From positions 277,139-341,138 of the forward strand of contig NZ_HG005140.1 of assembly GCF_000455265.1 (NCBI RefSeq): DNA of 64,000 nucleotides, given 5' to 3'. The stretch comes from Paenibacillus antibioticophila (GTDB lineage: Bacteria > Bacillota > Bacilli > Paenibacillales > Paenibacillaceae). Below the pieces are notes generated by a model, which saw only the letters and a program-made list of their open reading frames with translations, was not told the DNA's origin and did not search any database. Below are positions 1-9,680 of the stretch, piece after piece. Positions within the stretch are counted from its first letter, which is position 1, and every line of letters begins with the position of its first letter. The position numbers were made by a program, and so were the translations under genes.

Positions 1-326
1 ACCTGGACAACTACAACAACGACACGGAAGACGGCTGCCACACGACAAGCATGGCGGGAACCTGGATGGCCGTTATCCAAGGCTTTGCCGGATTGCGCGT
101 ACACAATAACGAGCTGGTGCTGCGTCCATTCATCCCGTCGCACTGGAAGTCCTTCTCCTTCAATGTGATGTTCCGTGGAGCTACCTTGAAGGTTAGTGTC
201 GGCGAGAACAGCATTACTGTAACGAACGAGACGGATATTCCTGCTGCCGTACGGATCTATGATGAGAGCTATACGGTAGATGGTCACGGCAAGGTAGCAG
301 CCGAAAGATCTCAGGTAGTCCTGTAA
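1..326 (+). CDS. Glycoside phosphorylase/hydrolase GH65, C-terminal end (partial)
   Basis: Only the last ~108 codons are present; the open frame enters from the left edge (codons from position 3) and stops with TAA at 324. The peptide has the GH65 hallmark order EDGCHTTSMAGTW followed by an AVIQGFAGLRV stretch and the RPFIPSHW segment that begins the C-terminal beta-sandwich. GH65 enzymes are mostly maltose, kojibiose, trehalose or nigerose phosphorylases working in the cytoplasm; the substrate cannot be told from this end. A hairpin terminator follows directly, so this is the last gene of its transcript. Confidence 0.85.
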   Translation, partial: LDNYNNDTEDGCHTTSMAGTWMAVIQGFAGLRVHNNELVLRPFIPSHWKSFSFNVMFRGATLKVSVGENSITVTNETDIPAAVRIYDESYTVDGHGKVAAERSQVVL

Positions 327-340
327 AGATGAATAGAACA

Positions 341-385
341 AGAGGGTGTCCCAGAATTTTACTTCGGGACACCCTCTTCTTTTAT
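341..385 (+). terminator. Intrinsic terminator after the GH65 gene
   Basis: A 12-bp perfect stem (341-352 paired with 366-377) is followed by a T-rich tail. It sits between converging genes, so it may also end the minus-strand GH85 transcript, although the T-run on that side is weak. Confidence 0.8.
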
Positions 386-391
386 CATGCC

Positions 392-3300
392 CTATTCCGA
401 ATTCAGCAAGAAGTTTATTGCAAATTGGGCCGCTTCAGCTCTTGTTGCAGATTGTGCCGGTGCAAAATGATCCCCTTGGCCTTTAACAAGTCCAAGCTCG
501 GCAGCAGCATGCACACTTGCGCGAGCCCAGGAAGCGATGCTTGAATCATCCTTGAAGCGGGATGAATCAGATGGTGCCGGAGCATCTACATCCTGCTGCA
601 ATTCCAAAGCGCGCATCAGAATAGTAACAATTTCCTGGCGGCTAATTTCGGCATCAGGCTCGAAACGGTCCGCTGAGCGTCCGCTGACTAAGCCGAGCTT
701 CACTAATTTGGCAAGGTCATCCTTGTACCAAGCGTCTGAAGGAACGTCATTGAACTTCAACTCGCTCTGCTCCTTCAAGTGCAGTGCTTTGGCAACAAGG
801 GTTGTAAATTCTGCCCTAGTAATTGTTCGGCCGGGCTCGTACTTATTACCCGGCACACCTTGCGTCCAATGCTTCGCCGCAAGGATTTGGATAGCATCTG
901 CCGCCCAATGAGTATCCGAAACATCCTGGAAGTTGACCTTATACTCCAGAAGCGCGTAGGTCCCTGCCTGCTCAACCTCCAAGCCCATCACATTACCATT
1001 TCGGGCTCCCCCCAGATAGGTCAATGTGCCATCATTATTAATCAAGTAGATTCCCAAGAGGTCGGCATTCAGACCGGTAGTAATCGGCATCTTGATGTTC
1101 AAAGGCTGAATGGTGGGTTCCGTAATTTCTTTTACTGTCGCCCCTTGATTATCGACAACCTTCAAATCCAGCTTAACTGTCGAGCCCTTGATCGATATTT
1201 CTGAATTGGCGGTAACGCCAGCCTGATCCAAGGATATCGGTTGGATACCGAGCTGCAATTTATTTGTGGAGAGAGGAGAATCCCCCAACAAATCCTTCAT
1301 TTGCTTCAGCACTTCCGGCGGAATGTCCAGGGTCAGTGTATCCGTTTCAATGCGAAGAATATTTTGATTTAACAGTTCTCCAGCATTTAGAGGCAAGTCG
1401 ATGCTTGTAACTTCCGTTTTTACGGTGATGGCTACAACTCCCGCCTCGCTGGCTTTCAACAAATCTTGCCCCGAGACAATCATTTGGGACGGGTTCGCAG
1501 GAGGCAACGGTGAAGTTCCATTTTCCGTCTTTGTTCCTCCGCTATCTCCGCCCGCTCCTTCGTTCGTACCTGTGCCTGGGGATACAGGGACATATAGCTT
1601 GAGAATACGGCTCCGAGCCTGCACCAAATTCTCATAAGCGGTTCGCACTGTATCGGCTGGGCTATCTGCCGTTAAGGCAACAGCCGTAAGATACGCTGAA
1701 CTGGACTTCAACTCGGCAATGGATTGAGCGGTATATACAACATCATTTTTCAACGCTTTGATTTGGTTAATTAGGGAGGATAACAGACTCCATTCCGCAG
1801 ATTGTTCTGTCTCCACCGTAAATAGCACTTCATCGCTTTCTTTTACCCCAATATAATCTCGTCCGTGCAAGTGGATGGTATGCGTTACTTCAACCTTATA
1901 GGCACCCCCGTCGGAAGCGGCTGCACTGTCAATTGTATACTCCGCATTTGTGGCTCCCGCTATAGGAGCTCCATCTTTAAACCATTGATAGCTCAATACT
2001 CCCTCGCCGGATGCTTGCACTGTAAAGGTAACTGTATCGCCAACCTCGGCAGGATTTTTCGAAGCCGTTACCGTATGAATTACCGGATCGGCATTTACAA
2101 CGAGCGGGATCACATGCAGGAGCAGCTCATTGCTAACGGCTGTGGAAGGGTTACTGCCAGCAATGCCCTGCAGCACTACTCTGAACAGAGCGCCGTCGTG
2201 CTCAGCTTGAGCCGTAAAAGTATAAGCGCTGGAGCCTTCCCCTACCTGGGTCCATGTGTCGGAGTCCTTGAGCTTTGCTTCCCAGACCACTTGCTCTACA
2301 TCACCGGTGGTGCTTACGAAAAGAGTAACTTCCTCATTCTCCTTCACTGTCTTTCCTGCATCCAAGTTCCTTTCAAAATCAGGAGCTACGGGATCGGCTG
2401 ACGCCGGTGTGACGGTTATTGCAGTCTCGGCTTCTCCTACTCCTCCTTCCTCATTGGTGACAATTACTTTGTACTTGAATCCTTCCATGTCCAGAGTAAC
2501 CCGCGGGATCGAATAGACGGTATCGGTCACGGAAATGCCGTTATAGCCGCTTCCCTCATCGACAGCCCACGAATAAGATAGTGCTCCTTTACCGGCAGCA
2601 ACCGCCTTTAAGGCAGCCGCGGCGCCTTCACGGAAGGAGCCCTCCTTAATAAGCACGACTTCAGGATCCTTAAGCTTCCATTTGGCTGTCAGCGTCAGAT
2701 CCTGCTTCACGCTATCTGCCGCAAAGCTCCACTTGGTATCGCCATTATACCAGCCCAGGAACTCATAGCCTTCTCTGGTCATCATTGTTGAGGGTTCACT
2801 GATCTTGGCCCCAAATGCAGACTCCACGGTTGGAACCGCATGCTCTCCCCCATTCGAATCAAAGGTGACCGTATAGCGCTCCTTGCCTCGCAGATAGACT
2901 GGCGCCGACTTGTTCCCCGCATAGTCCTCCATCACCACATAGATATTTTCTGCAGTGGAGCTGAAGCTCAGGCTGGCTTTGGTGGTTCGCCCGCGTATGA
3001 TCCGGTCCTTATTGCCGGCAGCACCGCTGATATAGGTTACCGGGAAATTTTTCAATTCACCATCCTCATAGAAGTACATATACCGCCAATCCCTGGTATT
3101 CGGCATCGGCAGGCTTAAGGTATCTCCGTTCCAGGCCCATGGTTCTGCGTAAGGCTCGGCAATCTTATCGATAAAGCTCCCGCTGGCCATTACAGACTGT
3201 CCGCCGGCAGAAGAGACCGTAACCAGGTAATCGTCGCCATTGACCGGCATATTGTTAAACACAGCAGAGGTGGAGCCAGACGGAACGACCGTTTGTTCAT

Positions 3301-5671
3301 TGACGGGTTGTTCCGCTGTGATCCAGTTTCGGGATGTTACGCTGACGGTAATATCGCCGCTAGTACCAGGTGCATTTATCCAGCTTACCTCCAGCACCCC
3401 GTCTTCCCGAGAGTCTACAGTTATGTTCGACGGAGCCGACGTCAAGTCGTAAGGAAGCGTAGCAGCCGGACCCTCGCGTCCATCCGCCCCGACAGCCGCA
3501 ACCTTGATAACCCCTGAATCGGCAGGCAGCTGTTTTACATAAAACACCTCATCATATTTGCCGCCCATGTACACATCATTTACGTAGACATTGTATTGTT
3601 TTACGCTGGAATAATCGTTGTCCAGATTCCACTTTACGATCAATTCCTTCGTGTTCGGGTGGAGCTCTGAAATGGACAATCCGGCCGGAGCGTCGGGTAC
3701 AACAGCAGAACCGTCAGAAATGGAAATTTGGCCAATGTTCATTTGATAGTCATTTACGACGCCTGCGCCAGGATCGAATACTAAACCAAGAACAGCAATG
3801 GATTTACCTGCATACGCGCTCAGGTCGAGCTCTGCGGTAACCCAGCCGTTCGTTTCCTTTCCGCTATCCTGCACAGCAACCTTCACTACATTCGCAGGAT
3901 CATCCTCAAAGATGAGGCCCGCCTGCAGCGTAGATCCGTCATCCTGGGATGATTTGTTATAAGTAATTGACAGCTTGGATCCCGGATTCACGCTTATATC
4001 CGTTTTGTATAGCCGGAGAAAGTTCTCCGCATCCAAATCGCCGTTAATGACCAGAGAACTACCGCCTTGATAAGCTCCAATTTGCTGATAGTTAAAACGT
4101 TGAGTTGAGGCAAGGCTATACTCCGGCCCATAATCAAAATCAACGGTCAGCCGGTTGCCATCGGTATCCTGCCACCATTGCCAGGTTACCGGAATATCCT
4201 GGAGGCTCATATTGGACCATTCGCTGTCATTCGATACATTTCCGTCAACATAGTAAGACAGCCCGTGACCGGTATTGAAATTCGTATAGAAATTGGAATC
4301 GCCAATGACTGACCTTTCCGCGATGACGGATGCGATTCCCGGCCAATAACGGTTGTCGGCATAGACATCGGAGGCCGTATTTACACTTGATTTTGCCGTG
4401 TTTTTCGGATCAATATTAGGGCCCGACCACCATAGCTGTTCCCGTACCTTCGTCATCCATTGATAGTCGTTCTCCGCGCGATGATTGACAGGCCAGGCAA
4501 GTCCCATGTCTTCATCCAGACCGGCATGAACAAAGTCAGCGCCCAGTGTGGCAATGCTAACTTGTGGTAAGCCGTTGGAGAGCTTGTTTGACAATGCGTT
4601 TCCTTGAACGCTCTTGAAGCGGTCGCGCCCAGCCTCCAGGCCGGCAAATCCGACATCGAACAGGTCAAAATCGGTGCCGTACTGTTGGTTCAAATTATTT
4701 AGATAGGCTTTGGCGGAAGTGATCAGGGAGCTCCCCATGCCATAGTCGAAAAAGAAGGATTGCGAAACCTGCTCCCCTGCGTTCTTGTCATACAGGAAGG
4801 AAATATTATTATCATTAATCGTTCTGGCAAATGTATTGCTGCCGGTCGCTGTATTCAATGAATCATACCACTGAATATACAGTCCGCCCTTTTGCAGCGC
4901 TTTCATAAATCCGATGTAATCGGGAATATCTGCTACGGTGACATTGGGCCCTACTTCCTCTTGGTTGATGAAGTAGCCGTCATACCCGAAATACTCGGCC
5001 ATTTCAATCAGCTTTTCTGCTACAGGATAATTCCCGTCGTCATCCTTCACGATCATTTGCTTGTAAGTTTGCTGGCCGCGGTCATTATTGGAGAAAAAAA
5101 TGCCGGCCAGCGACATTACCCCGTTCTTATGGGCGGCATCGGTGTAGGTCGGATTGGGGATATTCAGCATGCCGAACTCAAACCATTTCTGCTGCCAGTC
5201 CTTTTGTGCAAGATCATCATAATATTCCGGTGGAGTATAGGCTGTAGCCGTACCATGCCAAGGAGACCAATAGTCTACATACTGCCAGAAGCCGAAGTGA
5301 TATTGAGCAAATTTATTGGTGTATGGAGCATTCTCAATAAAAGCATTTCCGTAATCGCCGCTGACGTTAGTCATTTTGATATTCGGATCCAGGTCGGGAT
5401 TGCTTTGCGTAGCGGCCAGCGGGTCAATCCGCTGTTGCAATGGCACTCTGGATCTGAGCAGTTCAGCGCCCGGATCACTCTCGGGGCTCCAATTCAAAAC
5501 ATGCCCGCTGGTATAACCATGTACACTTGGCTGGTTTTCACCATGCGCGCTTTCCCCGGTAAACGGCCAAGTGTCACCCGCCTGCACGTAAAGCGGGAAA
5601 CTGGTTAGCACCAAAGCAAATGTCAGTATAGTCGAGGCTATCTTTATCTTTTTCTTGTTGCCAAAATTCAT
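392..5671 (-). CDS. Surface-anchored GH85 endo-beta-N-acetylglucosaminidase with SLH domains
   Basis: A 1759-residue secreted enzyme predicted to cut the GlcNAc-GlcNAc core of N-linked glycans by substrate-assisted catalysis. It has a signal peptide (about 1-31). The GH85 core spans about 100-650, with the segment YFGYDGYFINQEE at 227-239; N236 and E238 match the catalytic Asn/Glu pair of the family. Fibronectin/Ig-like modules follow, then an InlB-type repeat around 935-1000 and Ig-like repeats. Residues 1577-1759 carry three SLH repeats that would hold the enzyme on the cell-wall polymer. A GGAGG site precedes the ATG. It is much longer than a minimal ENGase because of the accessory modules. 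It lies downstream of, and in the same direction as, the fucosidase/GH18 operon but after that operon's terminator, so it probably has its own promoter in 5672-5878. Confidence 0.93.
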   Translation of the reverse strand: MNFGNKKKIKIASTILTFALVLTSFPLYVQAGDTWPFTGESAHGENQPSVHGYTSGHVLNWSPESDPGAELLRSRVPLQQRIDPLAATQSNPDLDPNIKMTNVSGDYGNAFIENAPYTNKFAQYHFGFWQYVDYWSPWHGTATAYTPPEYYDDLAQKDWQQKWFEFGMLNIPNPTYTDAAHKNGVMSLAGIFFSNNDRGQQTYKQMIVKDDDGNYPVAEKLIEMAEYFGYDGYFINQEEVGPNVTVADIPDYIGFMKALQKGGLYIQWYDSLNTATGSNTFARTINDNNISFLYDKNAGEQVSQSFFFDYGMGSSLITSAKAYLNNLNQQYGTDFDLFDVGFAGLEAGRDRFKSVQGNALSNKLSNGLPQVSIATLGADFVHAGLDEDMGLAWPVNHRAENDYQWMTKVREQLWWSGPNIDPKNTAKSSVNTASDVYADNRYWPGIASVIAERSVIGDSNFYTNFNTGHGLSYYVDGNVSNDSEWSNMSLQDIPVTWQWWQDTDGNRLTVDFDYGPEYSLASTQRFNYQQIGAYQGGSSLVINGDLDAENFLRLYKTDISVNPGSKLSITYNKSSQDDGSTLQAGLIFEDDPANVVKVAVQDSGKETNGWVTAELDLSAYAGKSIAVLGLVFDPGAGVVNDYQMNIGQISISDGSAVVPDAPAGLSISELHPNTKELIVKWNLDNDYSSVKQYNVYVNDVYMGGKYDEVFYVKQLPADSGVIKVAAVGADGREGPAATLPYDLTSAPSNITVDSREDGVLEVSWINAPGTSGDITVSVTSRNWITAEQPVNEQTVVPSGSTSAVFNNMPVNGDDYLVTVSSAGGQSVMASGSFIDKIAEPYAEPWAWNGDTLSLPMPNTRDWRYMYFYEDGELKNFPVTYISGAAGNKDRIIRGRTTKASLSFSSTAENIYVVMEDYAGNKSAPVYLRGKERYTVTFDSNGGEHAVPTVESAFGAKISEPSTMMTREGYEFLGWYNGDTKWSFAADSVKQDLTLTAKWKLKDPEVVLIKEGSFREGAAAALKAVAAGKGALSYSWAVDEGSGYNGISVTDTVYSIPRVTLDMEGFKYKVIVTNEEGGVGEAETAITVTPASADPVAPDFERNLDAGKTVKENEEVTLFVSTTGDVEQVVWEAKLKDSDTWTQVGEGSSAYTFTAQAEHDGALFRVVLQGIAGSNPSTAVSNELLLHVIPLVVNADPVIHTVTASKNPAEVGDTVTFTVQASGEGVLSYQWFKDGAPIAGATNAEYTIDSAAASDGGAYKVEVTHTIHLHGRDYIGVKESDEVLFTVETEQSAEWSLLSSLINQIKALKNDVVYTAQSIAELKSSSAYLTAVALTADSPADTVRTAYENLVQARSRILKLYVPVSPGTGTNEGAGGDSGGTKTENGTSPLPPANPSQMIVSGQDLLKASEAGVVAITVKTEVTSIDLPLNAGELLNQNILRIETDTLTLDIPPEVLKQMKDLLGDSPLSTNKLQLGIQPISLDQAGVTANSEISIKGSTVKLDLKVVDNQGATVKEITEPTIQPLNIKMPITTGLNADLLGIYLINNDGTLTYLGGARNGNVMGLEVEQAGTYALLEYKVNFQDVSDTHWAADAIQILAAKHWTQGVPGNKYEPGRTITRAEFTTLVAKALHLKEQSELKFNDVPSDAWYKDDLAKLVKLGLVSGRSADRFEPDAEISRQEIVTILMRALELQQDVDAPAPSDSSRFKDDSSIASWARASVHAAAELGLVKGQGDHFAPAQSATRAEAAQFAINFLLNSE

Positions 5672-5794
5672 TACCTAACCTCCAATTCTTAGTAGACTAT
5701 AATGTCGTTCGAACTGGCCTGAGATTATCCCATGCCTGTCAGCCTCTCTTTGATCCCCCCTCCTCACAGCAATTCTTATCAAGAATTTATCCAA

Positions 5795-5808
5795 TGAAAG
5801 CACTTACA
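5795..5808. promoter_or_regulatory. cre-like site upstream of the GH85 gene
   Basis: TGAAAGCACTTACA matches the CcpA consensus TGWAANCGNTTNCA except at the central G. It lies about 125 bp before the GH85 start codon. Just beside it, 5771-5787 is a 7+3+7 palindrome (AATTCTT-ATC-AAGAATT) that could be another operator. Carbon-catabolite control is inferred only. Confidence 0.45.
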
Positions 5809-5878
5809 AATAGAGGAAAAACTAAAGATATACTGGACAAATTAAAGAATTTTAATGAAATCAACGCTATGCATGAAC

Positions 5879-5911
5879 AAAAAAAGGAAAAGCCGCTAAA
5901 ACGGCCCTTCC
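5879..5911 (-). terminator. Intrinsic terminator of the fucosidase/transglutaminase-fold operon
   Basis: Read on the minus strand, a 10-bp stem (5902-5911 with 5886-5895, including two G-U pairs) is followed by seven T residues. It lies 29 bp after the stop of the transglutaminase-fold gene and separates that operon from the GH85 gene. Confidence 0.8.
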
Positions 5912-5939
5912 TTCCACTATTATTTCCAGTATTATTCGT

Positions 5940-8591
5940 TCACGGTGTCAGTTGCCGCAGCATCAGTTCAACGCTGCCGACATTGTATCCGGCACAGGCA
6001 TAAATGCCGGTCAACCCGCCAGACAGTAGAATGAGCACAGGCAGCCGCGCCCCGTCGACGCCCATATCCATCGCTGCAGCCGCGCAAGCCTGCTTGGAAT
6101 CGTAGCACACCTCGATTCCCGAGAGTGTCTTGAGCACCTTGCCAAAGGCAGGGTTGCTCCGTTCGGCCGGATTCCGCAGAACCAGCAACATACGAGCATT
6201 CGTCTCGTTCCAGCGAGAAGCCCCCGCCAACAATTCATTTAAAACATGCTCGGTCGGCTCCGCCCCCACTCCCAAAAATGCCAACAGCGTAGGGCGCTCG
6301 TCAGTCAGCTGGGAAAGCTTGATTTGCTCGCCTGACTCCGTTTGCAGCGAAACATCGCTCAGCTGGCGGTTCACCAGCAGATCTGCTTCATCGGCTTGCG
6401 CCAGCAGCAGCTCTACTGTCTTGCGCTGTCCGCTCGCCAGCCGGAATACCCGCTGAGCCGCGAGCTGGTCGCCGCTAGGTAAGCGCCGCGTGGTGATCAG
6501 GCGATAGATCGCCGGATCAAGCCTCAGCTCCAGATCGCCCTGTTCAAAGGAACTGCCGGCATAGTTCAGCGTATCGAAACGGACGCCATCCAGCTTGCTG
6601 ATCGTCCAGGTCTGACCATACTTCCACTCGCTCGCTTCCATTACCTGCAGCACCAGGGTCGCCGAACCACCCGTGCGCAACGCTTCGCCCTGACCGAATT
6701 GCGCTTGATCCTCGCCGCGCGGCTCGACTGCTCCCTGGGCGTACACGCCCGGCCCTATCGCAGCAACTGACTCTGCTGTCGCCCTCGCGCCAAAGCCGGC
6801 CGGTACGGCGAACGCGCCGTCCCGCCAATATTCCGGCGTCTGTGTGACTGGATTCAGTCTGGCCGGGATATTCAAGCTGCGGCAGATCGCCGCAAACAAT
6901 ATCTTCTGTGCGAGCGGATTACCATGCCGCAGCTTCAGGCAGCCAATCGGGGTGGCGCAGATCGTCGGATAATCCGCATCTGAATCATAATCTATGGTAT
7001 CTGCGATGTACTGCCAAATCTGATCCGGGTTCTGTACAAACTGTTCCTGCTCTTCTTTCAAAAAATACTGCCTGATAAAGCTGCGGTAAGGGGTTAACTC
7101 CTCCAGCCAGATTCGCGGACAAAGCAGGAACCGCTCATAGATCTCCGCAGGCAAGCTGCCCTGCTCACAGCTCAAGTGATCCTCAAGAATCTCGCTGCGC
7201 AGGTCTTTGCCGTCCTTGATCACCAGGCTGTTCAGCAATTGCCGCCGGTTCGGATTGTCATCCCGGGTCAGAAATTTTCGCAGCTCTTCGGTGTTCTCGC
7301 CCGCAACGCGGATCAGCTCGGCGGCCTCCGGGTACGCGGCGGCCAGCTGCTCATCATAGAGAGCCGCCAAGCGCTGTTCGCGAATTTGGACAGCGGCTTG
7401 CATCCGCTGCGCTTTCCGCGCGGCTTGCTCCGCCGTCTCCTCACCGAGATGCAGCGGATGCTCCTGCGGTGCATGCAGCGTCGTCTGCTCCCATTGGTCA
7501 GCCGGCCAGCCTGGAGCTTCCACAGCGCGTTGAAGCGTCAGCTCGATCAGGCTGGCTGGGGCCGAAGAATCTGTCGCCATCGTCGGATACGCCTGCTGCT
7601 CGGCGAACGCCCCATCCTTCCAGGCTCTGATCCGCACATCGCCCAGCCCGATCGTCAGCCGCGCCATTCCTCCGTCGTCCGTCTTCACGGTGGCGGCGGG
7701 GTAATACTCCGCCATGTTCAGAATCTCCACTGCAACTGAGGCTCCGGGAACCGGCTGTCCGGATTCATCCTTCACCGCTACAGCAAGCTCGCCCGTACGA
7801 GCATAGAAAGCCGTATGATTAACATAACAGAGCAGGCCCTCCCGACCGATGCGTTCTTCTGTCGAGCTTAAGCCGAAATCGGAAAACATCCGGCTGTGGA
7901 TCAGGATCGCACGGTTAGCGGGTACCGTGAACCACCCGCGATTCAATGCCTCCTCCGGCTCGCAGGCGCCGAGAAAATGCCACTTGCCCTGCAGGTACAC
8001 CTCCACCCAGGCGTGGTTGTCATCGCAATGCGCCCAGCGCGGTGTGTAGACTTGCCGGGCCGGGATGCCGACGCTGCGAAAAGCCGTGACGGTAAAAGTC
8101 GACTCTTCCCCGCAGCGGCCCTTGCCACAGCGGAATAGAGTCATCGGCGAAACCGTGCGCCCATCCGTCGATTCATAGACGACATGCTCCGCGCACCAGT
8201 AGTTGATTTCGATCACTGCTTGCTCCGGCTCCATGCCCTGGATTCTATCCTGCAGCTGCTCATAGAAAAATTGCCGGCAGTCACTGATTTCCTCCGTATT
8301 GATCCGATAATAAAGCACATGGTGGATGAAAATGTCCTCCTCCAGCTCACGGCACCAAGGCATGTGTGCCCGCAGCCAAAGGGAATGCTGCACATAGCTC
8401 AAGAAAACAGAAAAAGCATATTCTCCCGCATCACGTACCGGCATAGTTCCATAGAGATAGCGCATCAACACAGCTTCATCTTCCGTGCATTCACCTAAGG
8501 CCGACTCGATCTCTTGCCAGAGCGGACCATAGACTGCCTTCCTGGACTGATACCGCGTCAGTGCGAATTCTTGCAATTGAGCAGACAACAT
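5940..8591 (-). CDS. Transglutaminase-fold multidomain protein of the N-glycan operon
   Basis: An 883-residue protein with no signal peptide, so probably cytoplasmic. Residues about 125-220 form a transglutaminase-like core: GRCGEES gives the nucleophile C160 and DDNHAWVEVY the histidine H193. The usual LD(P) aspartate is replaced by a GACEPEE segment, so the third catalytic residue is uncertain. A carboxypeptidase-regulatory-like beta domain follows (about 265-345), then a second transglutaminase-like segment lacking the catalytic motif (about 520-590) and a thioredoxin-like C-terminal domain (about 735-883) without a CXXC pair. It is preceded by a GGAG site and ends in a clear terminator. 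The transglutaminase fold includes peptide:N-glycanases; with GH18 and GH29 beside it, a role in splitting glycan from peptide is possible, but that is inference. A plain peptidase or an inactive scaffold is also possible. Confidence 0.75.
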   Translation of the reverse strand: MLSAQLQEFALTRYQSRKAVYGPLWQEIESALGECTEDEAVLMRYLYGTMPVRDAGEYAFSVFLSYVQHSLWLRAHMPWCRELEEDIFIHHVLYYRINTEEISDCRQFFYEQLQDRIQGMEPEQAVIEINYWCAEHVVYESTDGRTVSPMTLFRCGKGRCGEESTFTVTAFRSVGIPARQVYTPRWAHCDDNHAWVEVYLQGKWHFLGACEPEEALNRGWFTVPANRAILIHSRMFSDFGLSSTEERIGREGLLCYVNHTAFYARTGELAVAVKDESGQPVPGASVAVEILNMAEYYPAATVKTDDGGMARLTIGLGDVRIRAWKDGAFAEQQAYPTMATDSSAPASLIELTLQRAVEAPGWPADQWEQTTLHAPQEHPLHLGEETAEQAARKAQRMQAAVQIREQRLAALYDEQLAAAYPEAAELIRVAGENTEELRKFLTRDDNPNRRQLLNSLVIKDGKDLRSEILEDHLSCEQGSLPAEIYERFLLCPRIWLEELTPYRSFIRQYFLKEEQEQFVQNPDQIWQYIADTIDYDSDADYPTICATPIGCLKLRHGNPLAQKILFAAICRSLNIPARLNPVTQTPEYWRDGAFAVPAGFGARATAESVAAIGPGVYAQGAVEPRGEDQAQFGQGEALRTGGSATLVLQVMEASEWKYGQTWTISKLDGVRFDTLNYAGSSFEQGDLELRLDPAIYRLITTRRLPSGDQLAAQRVFRLASGQRKTVELLLAQADEADLLVNRQLSDVSLQTESGEQIKLSQLTDERPTLLAFLGVGAEPTEHVLNELLAGASRWNETNARMLLVLRNPAERSNPAFGKVLKTLSGIEVCYDSKQACAAAAMDMGVDGARLPVLILLSGGLTGIYACAGYNVGSVELMLRQLTP

Positions 8592-8615
8592 ACGCGAAGC
8601 TTCTCCTTCCTCCGT

Positions 8616-9680
8616 CTATTTATCCAGTTCTTCTCTTATGAATGGAATCAACGTCCCGGTCGGATCGGAGCGGTATTCCCAAAACATGATGCCGGCCAAG
8701 CCCCGCTCCCGGATATAGGCAACCTTGCCGGCCAGTGACTGCTGATCCTCATAGCTGATGAAGGTGCTGCCGTCAAACAAATAGGGAACTCCGGCTTCCG
8801 CATCCCAATAGCGGCGATATGCGCCATGCGGTGCATGATCCTCCGGATTGCCCCGATCCGCCGGACCGATGTAATCAACCAGACTGCCGTAATCCGGACC
8901 ATAATGACCGATCGTCTCCGCTTCCTGCCCGAGGCCGTCGCCGCCGCCCTTTACTCTGTCCCATTGACGAGAATAGAACGGCACGCCGACCACCATCTTC
9001 TCCGCCGGCAAGCCGGCTTCGCCGAATACTCGAACCGCTTTGTCCACACACGCATCGATCAGATTGGTCCTGCCTTGATACAGCGCCGCGTGATGGCCCG
9101 TCACAGTCTGGAACCCGCCCTGCAGATCATAAGTCATCAGCATAACATAATCGAGATAACGGCAAATCTCCAGTATATCTGTCTGTAAAGTAAAATACGT
9201 ATCGCCGCCAGCGGCGATGGTTAACATCCGCCCGGGACCGGCGGCATCCAGCGTTTCCCGCAGCTGCTGCAATAGCAGCGTAAAGTTCTGTTTGTCGTCG
9301 CGGCAGGCCGCGATCCCCGCAAGGGAGGTCCCTGGATATTCCCAGTCAATATCAATACCGTCCAGGCCATATTCATCCGCCAATTCGGCCGCACTGACAG
9401 CCAGCCGCTCTCTTCCCGCCTGATTCGCCGCAGCCTGCGAGAACCCGTCCGCCCCCCAGCCGCCGACCGACAACACCAGCCTGATTCCGGGATGGATCCG
9501 GCGAATTCGCTGCAGCGCTTCGCGACTTTCCTCGCCGCCGGGCCAGACCACACGCCCCTCCACCAAGCCGGCAAAGGCAATATTAATAACATCGAGGGAA
9601 AGGATATCCTGCTCTCGTACCGTGGAAAGATCCCTCGTACCTACGTAACCAATTACTTTTTTTCTCATCTGTTTACTCAT
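8616..9680 (-). CDS. GH18 family glycosidase (chitinase/ENGase-like), cytoplasmic
   Basis: 354 residues forming a single GH18 TIM barrel. LSVGGWG (about 70-76) and DGIDIDWEYPG (107-117) are present, with E114 as the catalytic acid. GH18 enzymes hydrolyse beta-1,4 GlcNAc linkages in chitin or in the chitobiose core of N-glycans. There is no signal peptide or carbohydrate-binding module, so it should act on short oligosaccharides already imported by the operon's ABC transporter. Its start overlaps the stop of the alpha-fucosidase gene by 4 nt (ATGA), a sign of translational coupling. Whether it prefers chitooligosaccharides or N-glycan cores is not visible; the neighbours favour N-glycan fragments. 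Confidence 0.88.
   Translation of the reverse strand: MSKQMRKKVIGYVGTRDLSTVREQDILSLDVINIAFAGLVEGRVVWPGGEESREALQRIRRIHPGIRLVLSVGGWGADGFSQAAANQAGRERLAVSAAELADEYGLDGIDIDWEYPGTSLAGIAACRDDKQNFTLLLQQLRETLDAAGPGRMLTIAAGGDTYFTLQTDILEICRYLDYVMLMTYDLQGGFQTVTGHHAALYQGRTNLIDACVDKAVRVFGEAGLPAEKMVVGVPFYSRQWDRVKGGGDGLGQEAETIGHYGPDYGSLVDYIGPADRGNPEDHAPHGAYRRYWDAEAGVPYLFDGSTFISYEDQQSLAGKVAYIRERGLAGIMFWEYRSDPTGTLIPFIREELDK

Noticed and set aside
392-5608. Several plus-strand open frames of 70-240 codons opposite the GH85 gene
   Set aside because: They lie fully opposite a well-supported gene, lack ribosome binding sites and encode no recognisable motifs.
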